From Furfurilactobacillus milii (lineage in GTDB: Bacteria > Bacillota > Bacilli > Lactobacillales > Lactobacillaceae): a DNA stretch of 64,000 nt. Shown here in pieces: positions 9,726 to 17,161 of this stretch. The translations under genes were made by a program, and so were the position numbers. The DNA is taken from the NCBI RefSeq assembly GCF_009864005.1, contig NZ_WEZQ01000020.1, positions 1 through 64,000 on the forward strand. Direction: 5' to 3'. The notes beneath the pieces are model-generated. The model was given only the letters and a program-made list of their open reading frames with translations. It was not told the origin of the DNA and ran no database searches. How positions within the stretch are numbered: the first letter of the stretch is position 1; every line of letters starts with the position of its first letter.

Positions 9726-10430
9726 CTAATTAAACTGTGTGCTCGATTTTGCTGTGGACACAAAAGTTATAGTACAGGTTGTGTTCAAGTAGTTTTTAAG
9801 ACGTCTTTCAAGACAAGCAATTGCATTTCTATATTGCACCTGCCATTCCGGCTTTAAACACTCCATGTACATTACAACATTTTTTGTAGTCTCAGTTACT
9901 TCTGTTCGAGAACTATCACGCCATGCCCATTGACGGCTAGTTACATCAGTATCGTCACGATAAATCACCTCGCCAGGCAATGCTATTTCGTCATCATTTT
10001 CCCCAATTGCGGAGAAATGTTCAGTCCCGTTTGCTACCGTGAACTCAAGTTGGCCATTAACTTTGTCTAAGTCTAAACAGCCAACTGGAAACCCATATTC
10101 TAAGGAAACAGAATTATATATGTCCACCAAAGGGTTAATCGAACGAACTGGGTTGCCATTTTTTGCCCTCTTTAATAGATTTTCAATTGCGCTACGTGCA
10201 CCTTTATCCGTTTTAAATTTTCTAAAGGCATCACGCCATGCTCGAACAATCCCGTTGTTGCTGATTGGTTCATCTGGAATCAATGTAGGTGCAATCTCAT
10301 TTGCATGTTGTAACACGCTGTCTGGAACCTGCGTTCTATCCTGGTTGTTAATGTTATGCACCGTGATAATTGCAATCTTAACCTCCGGGAACAGTTTCCA
10401 AAATGCCGGGCTAACAGAAAACATGTGCAT
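9726..10430 (-). CDS. Free-standing B3/4 domain protein
   Basis: Protein of 234 residues matching the B3/B4 domain of the phenylalanyl-tRNA synthetase beta chain, here without any synthetase body. Visible family features are FWKLFPEVKI near the N-terminus, WRDAFRKFKTDKGARSAIENLLKR, the INPLVDIYNSVSLEYGFPVG core and PGEVIYRDD followed by QWAWRD. In the synthetase this domain edits tyrosine mischarged on tRNA-Phe; stand-alone members are widespread and mostly uncharacterised, so an editing or amino-acid-binding role is inference. It lies between arcA and the YfcC transporter in the same direction, with its own terminator. The ribosome binding site is weak (GAGGCGAGAAG). Confidence 0.8.
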   Translation of the reverse strand: MHMFSVSPAFWKLFPEVKIAIITVHNINNQDRTQVPDSVLQHANEIAPTLIPDEPISNNGIVRAWRDAFRKFKTDKGARSAIENLLKRAKNGNPVRSINPLVDIYNSVSLEYGFPVGCLDLDKVNGQLEFTVANGTEHFSAIGENDDEIALPGEVIYRDDTDVTSRQWAWRDSSRTEVTETTKNVVMYMECLKPEWQVQYRNAIACLERRLKNYLNTTCTITFVSTAKSSTQFN

Positions 10431-10548
10431 ACTTCTCGCCTCGATTTATGCATAACTTCTCTTGCATGTACTCATCTGTCTTCATAACTAGAGGATCACT
10501 TAGCTTGTCAATTGCCATATGTTAATCATCCGAATTAGTAGCACAGTG

Positions 10549-12078
10549 TCAAGACAACAATACTTCCGCCACTAATAAGCCACCACCGAAGACCAGTACA
10601 AACACTACGACAGGCCAGACAAAGCGAATCCAATGCGAATATTTCATGTCTAACATCTGCAACGTCGCCATAACCAAACCGGTTGGCGCTAGAAATAACA
10701 TTGCGTACTGTCCAAATTGATAGGCCGTTACCACCGTGTAGCGTGGAATATTTACCGTATCAGCAAGTGGTGCCAAAATTGGCATGGCCAACACAGCCAA
10801 TCCAGATGAGGATGGCACGATAAAACCAAGAACAAAGAAGACAAACATCATGACGATGATAAATAACGGGCCACTCATATGAGAAACAACTTGCGTAGAG
10901 GCATGCAGGATAGTATCGGGAATGTATCCATTATTGAGTACTAAGTTAATACCTCGGGCCAAACCAATAATCAAAGAAACTCCTACCAGACTTGAAGAAC
11001 CACTAACGAATGCATCAACAACACCCTTTTCGCCCAGTCCATGTTTTCCAAAACACGTAATAAACATAATAATCACTGCAATTATCAGAAATGACGAAGC
11101 CATGTCGGGAAATGCCCATCCCTCTGCCATCACTCCCCAAATCATAATTGGAAAGGCCATGGCAAACAGTATCAAAATCAGTTTCTTCTTTGCATCAAAG
11201 GTTAGGTCTGTTGCATTTTCTGAGGAAACGGACCACATTTTATTAAATGAATCATGATCGTCATATGAATAGGAAAACTTAGGATTCTGCTGCACCTTTC
11301 GAGCATAGCGGTACAAATACCAAAGAACAAAACATCCCGCAATGATTAATCCGACAACACGACCAGCTAGACCTTGAGTAAAATTCGTGCCCGCCGCATT
11401 TGAAGCAATAACAACTGAAAACGGATTAATTGTTGAAAATGTGGTGCCCACAGAGCTTGCCAAAAATATTGCTCCAACACAAACAATCGAATCATATCCC
11501 ATGGCAATAAAAACTGGTACCAAAATTGGATAAAATGCAACGGCCTCTTCTTCAATTCCACAAAGTGTACCGCCAAGAAGTAGCAAAACTGCCACTAAAA
11601 ATACGAGAGCAAATTCATGACCTTTTGTTTTTTTCGTTAAAGCCATTAAACCCGCTTCAAAGGAACCACTTGCTTTAACAATTCCAATCAAACCACCCAA
11701 AACTAGAATGAAAATCATAATGTCAACGGCTTCAATAGTGCCATTAACCATACTGGTAAAAATACTGAGAACACTTGCCGGATGTTGTTTTAACCGTTTA
11801 TATGTATTCGGAATCGAAACTGGTTTGCTAATTGCACCTGACTTGAACTGTGCGATATCAATTTTCACATGTAATTTGTTCAACGTCTCCTGCGTCGCAG
11901 GCAAAGAACTTTTAATGCCGGTCGGTGACGTAACTTGTAAATGATTGCTACTATACTGCATTTTTGCGTAACTGCCAGCCGGTACAAACCACGTAAGCAT
12001 TACTGCGACAATCGTAAGGAAAAATAAAATCGTGAATGCACCTGGCATTTTAATGTGAAACCTTTTCTTGCTCATCAT
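10549..12078 (-). CDS. YfcC/DcuC-type transporter, possible second arginine/ornithine antiporter
   Basis: Integral membrane protein of 509 residues with roughly 12-13 hydrophobic segments. The N-terminal PGAFTILFFLTIVAVMLTWFVPAG, the GGTLCGIEEEAVAFYPILVP segment and the C-terminal VPSSSGLAVLAMPILAPL are typical of the YfcC family in the ion transporter superfamily. In streptococci and some lactobacilli such proteins act as the ArcD of the deiminase pathway. The ATG at 12078 is chosen because GGGGGAT lies just upstream; an earlier ATG at 12114 lacks a site. Its position next to the arc genes favours a basic amino acid or peptide-related substrate, but this is inferred. Confidence 0.75.
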   Translation of the reverse strand: MMSKKRFHIKMPGAFTILFFLTIVAVMLTWFVPAGSYAKMQYSSNHLQVTSPTGIKSSLPATQETLNKLHVKIDIAQFKSGAISKPVSIPNTYKRLKQHPASVLSIFTSMVNGTIEAVDIMIFILVLGGLIGIVKASGSFEAGLMALTKKTKGHEFALVFLVAVLLLLGGTLCGIEEEAVAFYPILVPVFIAMGYDSIVCVGAIFLASSVGTTFSTINPFSVVIASNAAGTNFTQGLAGRVVGLIIAGCFVLWYLYRYARKVQQNPKFSYSYDDHDSFNKMWSVSSENATDLTFDAKKKLILILFAMAFPIMIWGVMAEGWAFPDMASSFLIIAVIIMFITCFGKHGLGEKGVVDAFVSGSSSLVGVSLIIGLARGINLVLNNGYIPDTILHASTQVVSHMSGPLFIIVMMFVFFVLGFIVPSSSGLAVLAMPILAPLADTVNIPRYTVVTAYQFGQYAMLFLAPTGLVMATLQMLDMKYSHWIRFVWPVVVFVLVFGGGLLVAEVLLS

Positions 12079-12138
12079 CAAATCCCCCACACTAATATAT
12101 TCGCCACTATGCATTATCCAAGCCCATTTTCGCTAAAA

Positions 12139-12152
12139 AGTAAGCGTTTTCA
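12139..12152. promoter_or_regulatory. cre-like site upstream of the YfcC transporter
   Basis: Read on the minus strand this is TGAAAACGCTTACT, one mismatch from the cre consensus, about 60 bases before the start. It suggests shared catabolite control with arcA. Confidence 0.45.
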
Positions 12153-12293
12153 AAAAGTGCAACAGTAACGTGTACATTTAGTATGCCAAAGGAAAAAGCG
12201 AATTCAACACATTAGGAATAACTGGCAGAAAAATCTCAAATCAATTTCAAAAAAAATCCATTATTAATGCCAACAATTTCACATTCAAAAAAA

Positions 12294-12341
12294 ATAGTGG
12301 ACTACTAAAAATGAATAAATTCATTTTTAGTAGTCCACTAT
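12294..12341 (-). terminator. Perfect 22-bp hairpin, terminator of the GNAT/Xre pair
   Basis: Two 22-base arms pair perfectly around a TAAA loop, and on the minus strand the stem runs directly into eight T. It lies 108 bases past the stop of the Xre gene at 12450. A run of T also follows on the plus strand a few bases later, so it could stop both strands. Confidence 0.7.
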
Positions 12342-12449
12342 ACAATTTTTTAAAATCTTATAATTTTAATAATATAACAGAATGTTTAATGGACATGTTG
12401 CTGAGTGTACCCAACTTCAAAGCCGATCATTAATCTTCTTATTTCTAGA

Positions 12450-12905
12450 CTAACTTATTTTGCGGGCACCAATTTCCATCTGCGTATCTAATGCGACTAA
12501 TATTCCCGATAAGGTACCAACGTCTGGAATTTGCTGAATGTTCTCAATCTTTGCAATTTGACTTTGACTGAGATTAACTTTCTGTCCCAATTCTGCCTGT
12601 GTCCATCCTTTAGCTAAACGTTCGTGGAGAATTTTAAAAGCTGCACAGACATTGATTGGCAAACCCATGGCTTCTGCCACATTCTCACCATTTGTCGCCG
12701 CAACAATCATTTTAGCGTCATCGTCAATCGTGTCTTTATGATCTAGATGTTTGGCAATCAACGCTGCCTCCCTAACATCCATATGTTCATAGTAGAGATC
12801 ATCGAGTTTTTTTGAAACACGAGTGTACTCTGCAGAACTGGGCAGTGATTTTTCAAATTCTTTCCGAAGTTCTTTTATTTTGTCTCGAACTTGGTTTTCG
12901 TTCAT
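12450..12905 (-). CDS. Xre-family HTH protein with N-terminal helical domain
   Basis: Protein of 151 residues. The C-terminal third (about residues 90-140) is a helix-turn-helix of the Xre/Cro type with WTQAELGQKVNLSQSQIAKIEN. The first 80 residues are charged and helical, beginning VRDKIKELRKEFEK, and look like a coiled coil or a partner-binding region. It starts 6 bases after the stop of a GNAT-like gene, so the two are translationally coupled, as in toxin-antitoxin pairs with the antitoxin second. Function as an autoregulator is inference. No symbol can be given. Confidence 0.7.
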   Translation of the reverse strand: MNENQVRDKIKELRKEFEKSLPSSAEYTRVSKKLDDLYYEHMDVREAALIAKHLDHKDTIDDDAKMIVAATNGENVAEAMGLPINVCAAFKILHERLAKGWTQAELGQKVNLSQSQIAKIENIQQIPDVGTLSGILVALDTQMEIGARKIS

Positions 12906-12911
12906 TTTCGT

Positions 12912-13334
12912 TTACCAACCCTTCTCTAAATACTTAGTAACATTTCTTTGACAAACCTCAGGCTGGAAAATCATCGTTTGTTCAAACCAAATAGCACCAA
13001 GATGCAAATAAAACATTTGTACACCGTTTGTCTTGGCTCTCAAACTAACATAACCACCATTGTCAGGAATTTTAATTGCTTCTCGCATCACCAGTGCTAG
13101 CAACATTGCGCCATAACTTTGTCTCCGATATAACTTTGCGACTTCAATCAAGGAAACTTTCGTAAACCCTCGTAAATGTGAAAATGAAATTAGCCCGACT
13201 AACTGTTTATCTATAAATATGCCCATCACCTGATGGATTTTCAATTCAAATTTCCAATCAAACCCAGACTCAAATCCGATCCTACTCAGGTTTCTCAAAC
13301 TTTTACCATCACGCATGAACTCATATTCTTTCAT
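12912..13334 (-). CDS. GNAT-like N-acetyltransferase
   Basis: Protein of 140 residues with a GNAT fold pattern: beta strands around GIFIDKQLVGLISFSH, then VSLIEVAKLYRRQSYGAMLLALVM, where RRQSYGAML corresponds to the acetyl-CoA pyrophosphate loop (R/Q-x-x-G-x-G/A), and a final GAIWFEQTMIF strand. The second loop glycine is replaced by alanine. The gene lies directly before an Xre gene with a 6-base gap. GNAT toxins that acetylate aminoacyl-tRNA are known from toxin-antitoxin pairs, but a metabolic acetyltransferase is just as possible. The fold call is moderately sure, the toxin idea is speculative. Confidence 0.55.
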   Translation of the reverse strand: MKEYEFMRDGKSLRNLSRIGFESGFDWKFELKIHQVMGIFIDKQLVGLISFSHLRGFTKVSLIEVAKLYRRQSYGAMLLALVMREAIKIPDNGGYVSLRAKTNGVQMFYLHLGAIWFEQTMIFQPEVCQRNVTKYLEKGW

Positions 13335-13472
13335 TGACTATTATACTATATATTCTAGTTTAGAATATTCTTTCGGCTTTATTTCTGTTTATTTTCAGCG
13401 TTACTCATTACATACGCAAAAGAATTCCCTTTTAATCGTCCATATAAGGCATTTTGCCATCCGAAATACTAA

Positions 13473-13520
13473 AAAAGACATCACTCACAAAAGCAACAGC
13501 TTTCATGAATGATGTCTTTT
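13473..13520 (-). terminator. Terminator of the ribose operon
   Basis: Arms AAAAGACATCA and TGATGTCTTTT pair perfectly, with further pairing inward, and the minus strand ends in six T. It lies 26 bases past the rbsK stop. Confidence 0.8.
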
Positions 13521-13545
13521 ACCGAACTCAAAATCGGTAACTTGC

Positions 13546-14466
13546 TTATTTATATTCTGCCTTAATCTCATCCAGTGTTGGAATTGAAGGCTGAGCACCA
13601 AGACGTTGAACAGTGATCGATGATGCGTGGTTAGCAAACGTAATGGCTTCACGCATGTTACTGAAGTCTGGCTTCAATTGTGAACTTAAAGCGCCAAGGA
13701 ATGTGTCCCCGGCAGCTGTTGTATCAACGGCCTTCACCTTGAATGCATCAACGAAACCACTACCGTTCTGGTTGGCATAAAAGGCGCCACGAGCACCAAC
13801 AGTAATGATCAGTTCCTTACAACCCATTTGGGCGAACTTAGCAGCGTTCAACAACATTGAAGCGGCATCAGTCACTTCGATACCAGTGATGGTTGCGGAT
13901 TCTGTTTCGTTCGGTGCAATCAAATCAGTGACCTTTAATAGATCAGCTGGGATCGTTGGAATCGCTGGTGCTGGGTTTAAGATGGTTGTGACGCCAACGG
14001 ATTGCGCGTACTCGAATGCATATGTCGTCGTTTCAATTGGTGTCTCAAATTGAGAAATCAAGAAATCGGCATCTTTGATCACATCTTTGGCAGCATCAAC
14101 ATCGGCCTTGCTTAAGGACTGGTTAGAACCAGCGTAAACAAGAATCGAGTTTTGACCACTTTCTTGCAATAAAATGAAGGCTTGACCAGAACCGCGTTGT
14201 TCATCCGTCGTGACATGTTCAACACTAATGTTGTCTGACTTCAAAGCATCGCGCAATACTTCGGCGGCATCATCAGCACCAACTTTACCGATGAATGATG
14301 TTTGTGCGCCAGCACGAGCAGCAGCAACGGCCTGGTTAGCACCCTTACCACCAGGTGCTGAACTTTTATCCGTCATTTCCATAGTTTCGCCGCCAAGTGG
14401 CAGACGTGGAATCCGTAAGATGGAATCCATGTTTAGACTTCCTAATACAACGACTTTGTTCGCCAT
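13546..14466 (-). CDS. rbsK: Ribokinase
   Basis: PfkB-family sugar kinase of 306 residues that phosphorylates ribose to ribose 5-phosphate. The N-terminal substrate motif GGKGANQAVAAARAG and the C-terminal ATP/anion-hole motif DTTAAGDTFLGAL with its catalytic aspartate are both intact. Last gene of the rbsD-permease-rbsK operon, starting about 96 bases after the permease stop, so its product completes uptake, anomer conversion and phosphorylation of ribose. Confidence 0.95.
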   Translation of the reverse strand: MANKVVVLGSLNMDSILRIPRLPLGGETMEMTDKSSAPGGKGANQAVAAARAGAQTSFIGKVGADDAAEVLRDALKSDNISVEHVTTDEQRGSGQAFILLQESGQNSILVYAGSNQSLSKADVDAAKDVIKDADFLISQFETPIETTTYAFEYAQSVGVTTILNPAPAIPTIPADLLKVTDLIAPNETESATITGIEVTDAASMLLNAAKFAQMGCKELIITVGARGAFYANQNGSGFVDAFKVKAVDTTAAGDTFLGALSSQLKPDFSNMREAITFANHASSITVQRLGAQPSIPTLDEIKAEYK

Positions 14467-14562
14467 AATTGTCCCCTTTTATATTCAATAATAAATCGCA
14501 TAAATTGTTCTATGAACAATTTACCATAAAACACCTAAACAAGAGTAGTGCTTACAATGCTT

Positions 14563-15927
14563 TTAGTGTTCCGCAACAGTTTCTGGATGTGCAACTTCAT
14601 AACGGTGTTCAAAGAAAAAGTAGGTCGTTACGATGACGAAACAGATAACCGGCACGATGAATGAAAACTGCATTGTCGTCAGATCAGAAACGGCACCCTG
14701 CAACAATGGCATCACTGCACCACCGATGATGGCCATAACCAGAATGGCACCAGACGTTTCGGTGTACTTCTTTTCGGTAACTGTGTCCAGTGTGTGTGCA
14801 TAAATCGTTGGCCACTCAGGACCGAAGAAGAAGCTGGCTAAGATGGCAGTGTAAACGGCCGTCATGTTTGGAATCAAGAAGGTTGCCAACAATGACAATG
14901 TTCCCAGGAATGAGTAAACGGTCAAAACTTTCGTAATTGAGAAACGGTTCATCAACCAGTTGGCCACTACTTTACCAAAGAACCACATTGCGTAACTGAA
15001 AATCATAAACGTTGAGGCAGCGGAATCACTAATTGAATGGTTTAGATTTAAGGCCAAACGAATGGTGAATGACCAAACGGTTGTCTGCATACCAACGTAG
15101 AAAAATTGAGCCATAACCCCACGTTGATAACGTTTGTTATGAGAAAGATACTTCAATGTTTCACGTAATGTTACCTTTTCAGTCTTTGTATCCGCAGTCG
15201 TTGCTTCTTCAGCACCTTCTGCAGTGGCCTTAGCGGCTGGCATTTTTGTAAAGGCAATAATCACAAAAATAATCAGCAGCACACCAAGAATGTACTTGTA
15301 AGGTTGCAATGTTAACTGCAACATTTTTTCGCCATAAGCCTGACGAGCAGCTGGTGCCATGTGAGACATCTTTTCAGATAAGTTCCCACCGTTACCAAAG
15401 ATCAGGTATTTTCCTAGCACGATACCCAACATATCACCAAGTGGTACTAAAGTTTGTGAAAAGTTTAACCGCGCATTGGCCGTCTTTTTCGGTCCCAGCA
15501 TAGAAGAATATGTGTCACACGCTGTTTCCAGAAAACTCAAGCCAATGGCAATCGCAAAAATAGCAACTAGGAACATGCTGTACGTTGCCATTCGTGATGC
15601 TGGGAAGAATAAGCTACATCCGACAATGTAAGCAAACAACCCAATCATAATGGCAAACTTGTATGAACTCTTTTTAATAACCAGCGATGCCGGAATGGCA
15701 ATTAAGAAATAGCCACCGTAAAACGCGCTTTGAACAAAGGCTGTTGCCAAGTCGTTCAGTTGGAAAACAGTTTTAAATTGTGTGATCAAGATGTCATTTA
15801 AACTAGCTGCGGCACCCCACAACGGGAAAATCATCGATACTAATAAGAAGGTAAACATTGGTGTACGGGATAAATACCCGTCTGATAATTGCTTAACCGA
15901 AGTTTGTTGCATGTTCGTCTCTTCCAT
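14563..15927 (-). CDS. MFS sugar permease, FucP family, probably ribose
   Basis: Proton-coupled sugar transporter of 454 residues with 12 predicted membrane segments, related to the L-fucose:H+ symporter FucP. Family-typical parts include SFLETACDTYSSMLGP and the loop FGPEWPTIYAHTLD. A glutamate/aspartate-rich cytoplasmic loop sits in the middle (about residues 228-245). AGGAG lies 7 bases before the ATG. Because it stands between rbsD and rbsK with no other ribose uptake gene, ribose is the likely substrate; fucose is the alternative suggested by the family name. Confidence 0.85.
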   Translation of the reverse strand: MEETNMQQTSVKQLSDGYLSRTPMFTFLLVSMIFPLWGAAASLNDILITQFKTVFQLNDLATAFVQSAFYGGYFLIAIPASLVIKKSSYKFAIMIGLFAYIVGCSLFFPASRMATYSMFLVAIFAIAIGLSFLETACDTYSSMLGPKKTANARLNFSQTLVPLGDMLGIVLGKYLIFGNGGNLSEKMSHMAPAARQAYGEKMLQLTLQPYKYILGVLLIIFVIIAFTKMPAAKATAEGAEEATTADTKTEKVTLRETLKYLSHNKRYQRGVMAQFFYVGMQTTVWSFTIRLALNLNHSISDSAASTFMIFSYAMWFFGKVVANWLMNRFSITKVLTVYSFLGTLSLLATFLIPNMTAVYTAILASFFFGPEWPTIYAHTLDTVTEKKYTETSGAILVMAIIGGAVMPLLQGAVSDLTTMQFSFIVPVICFVIVTTYFFFEHRYEVAHPETVAEH

Positions 15928-15958
15928 TTCTATGCTCCTATAAAATGATGGCTGACAG

Positions 15959-16354
15959 TTAGAATGTCACGCCACTCTCCAAAATGATGTTTGAGTACGC
16001 CGTCATTTCGCCAGTGCGAACAAAGGCGTGTGTCTTACTGAGGTCTTTTTTTAATTCGCTGTGCGGTACAAACGTAATTGGCGTGTCAGGCAACAATTGC
16101 TTGATTGCCGTCAATTGCTCAGGGTTGACCGTCTTAATTTCTTCTGCCAAATAAATGTGTTGTACTTCTAATTCAGCCAAAACATTCTTTAGAACGTCGA
16201 TAAAACTTGGCAATTGTTTGGTAACTGCTAGATCAATTTTCTCTGTTCCTGCGGGTACCGGCATGCCGGCATCCCCAATTGATAACCAATCCATGTGACC
16301 CATATTTGAAATCACACGCGATAGATCTGAGTTAATTACTGTCGTTTTTTTCAT
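15959..16354 (-). CDS. rbsD: D-ribose pyranase
   Basis: RbsD/FucU family mutarotase of 131 residues that interconverts pyranose and furanose forms of ribose so that ribokinase can use the sugar. It has the N-terminal [16 protein letters not shown] signature with the conserved histidine and aspartate, and the C-terminal [18 protein letters not shown]. First gene of the operon, preceded by GGGAG. Two LacI-type operators lie 38-107 bases upstream. Confidence 0.95.
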   Translation of the reverse strand: MKKTTVINSDLSRVISNMGHMDWLSIGDAGMPVPAGTEKIDLAVTKQLPSFIDVLKNVLAELEVQHIYLAEEIKTVNPEQLTAIKQLLPDTPITFVPHSELKKDLSKTHAFVRTGEMTAYSNIILESGVTF

Positions 16355-16391
16355 CGTGCTGCTCCCTTCAATGTGAATAACATTTGATGCT

Positions 16392-16405
16392 GTAAAACGT
16401 TTTAC
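16392..16405. promoter_or_regulatory. LacI-type operator 1 of the ribose operon
   Basis: GTAAAACGTTTTAC is a perfect 14-bp palindrome with the central CG step typical of LacI/RbsR operators, 38 bases upstream of rbsD. Confidence 0.75.
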
Positions 16406-16418
16406 TTAACTAATTTTA

Positions 16419-16439
16419 GGCGGGTATTGCTTACCCGCC
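16419..16439. other. GC-rich hairpin between the two operators
   Basis: GGCGGGTA and TACCCGCC form an 8-bp stem with a 5-base loop, centred between two near-identical operators. It could stabilise a repression loop or act in the transcript. No T run follows, so it is not a standard terminator. Confidence 0.5.
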
Positions 16440-16447
16440 AATTACTG

Positions 16448-16461
16448 GTAAAACGTTTTAT
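16448..16461. promoter_or_regulatory. LacI-type operator 2 of the ribose operon
   Basis: GTAAAACGTTTTAT differs from operator 1 only in its last base. Centre-to-centre distance between the two is 56 bases, which suits joint binding by a LacI-family tetramer or two dimers. Confidence 0.7.
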
Positions 16462-16597
16462 CAAATTTCAATGTGAAAAATATATCATAGTTTGGAAAGG
16501 CTTTCAAGTGTTTTCTTGAATTAATTTGGTTGGTCCGCGTTGCGTACTCCAGAAATTACGTCTGTTATCCCGTAATGACACAGAAAAGGGAAAAACT

Positions 16598-16731
16598 ATG
16601 ACAAAACATGATGGGGCATTATTTATTTGCCTAAGAAGCGTAATCCATTCACAGACCCTAAGTACATTGCCGCTCACAGCGGTTCTGAATTAGATGAAGG
16701 ATTTGAGGTCGATGCAGATGAATTAGAATAA
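16598..16731 (+). pseudogene. Relic of a MazE-type antitoxin gene
   Basis: From 16630 the frame ending with TAA at 16731 reads PKKRNPFTDPKYIAAHSG and then an acidic tail ending DADELE, which looks like the C-terminal half of a MazE/PemI antitoxin. The only upstream ATG (16598) begins MTKHDGALFI in another frame, so the N-terminal DNA-binding part is missing or shifted. The assignment rests on the acidic tail and the mazF relic directly behind it. Confidence 0.55.
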
Positions 16732-17073
16732 TTACGTTCCTGATCATCAGGATATTATTTGGATTAACTTCAGCCCTAGTCAAGGAGAAGTAATCGTTAA
16801 ACGTGTCGTCCAGCTGTCGTTATCAGCCCTAAAGGGTATACTTCACTAACTGGACTTACCGTAGTTGTTCCGATTACACAGGGTGTAGACAATAGACTAA
16901 AAGATTTTTTTATCCCGATTCAAACTAATATTGATATCGATGGTTTTATAAATCCGTTACAACTGCATACCTTCTCAGTTAAAAAACGGCGTGCCGAATT
17001 TGCGGGCGAAATTGTGTCAAGTTTCAATTATGCATTTTTACAACAAAGACTGAAACAGTTAATGTACGACTAA
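16727..17073 (+). pseudogene. Frameshifted MazF/PemK-type toxin gene
   Basis: Two frames together give a MazF-like endoribonuclease. The first reads NNYVPDHQDIIWINFSPSQG, the usual MazF N-terminus, up to about 16805. The sequence then continues one frame over as RPAVVISPKGYTSLTGL, a classical MazF core, through VVPITQGVDNR to a stop at 17073 after LQQRLKQLMYD. The start codon is lost: an in-frame TAG stands where an ATG would be expected. So at least two lesions inactivate the gene. The locus is a decayed mazEF pair lying between the ribose operon and the fumarate reductase. Confidence 0.75.
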
Positions 17074-17122
17074 AAAAGAAGCATTCTATTCATCAAAATT
17101 TCGATGGAATAGAATGCTTTTT
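17074..17122. terminator. Bidirectional terminator
   Basis: AAGCATTCTATTC pairs with GAATAGAATGCTT across a 15-base loop, with A and T runs on both sides. It ends the fumarate reductase transcript on the minus strand and the mazF relic on the plus strand. Confidence 0.8.
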
Positions 17123-17161
17123 AACTTTGAATTTAATTGTAAAAACTAGATGATTTCAACT

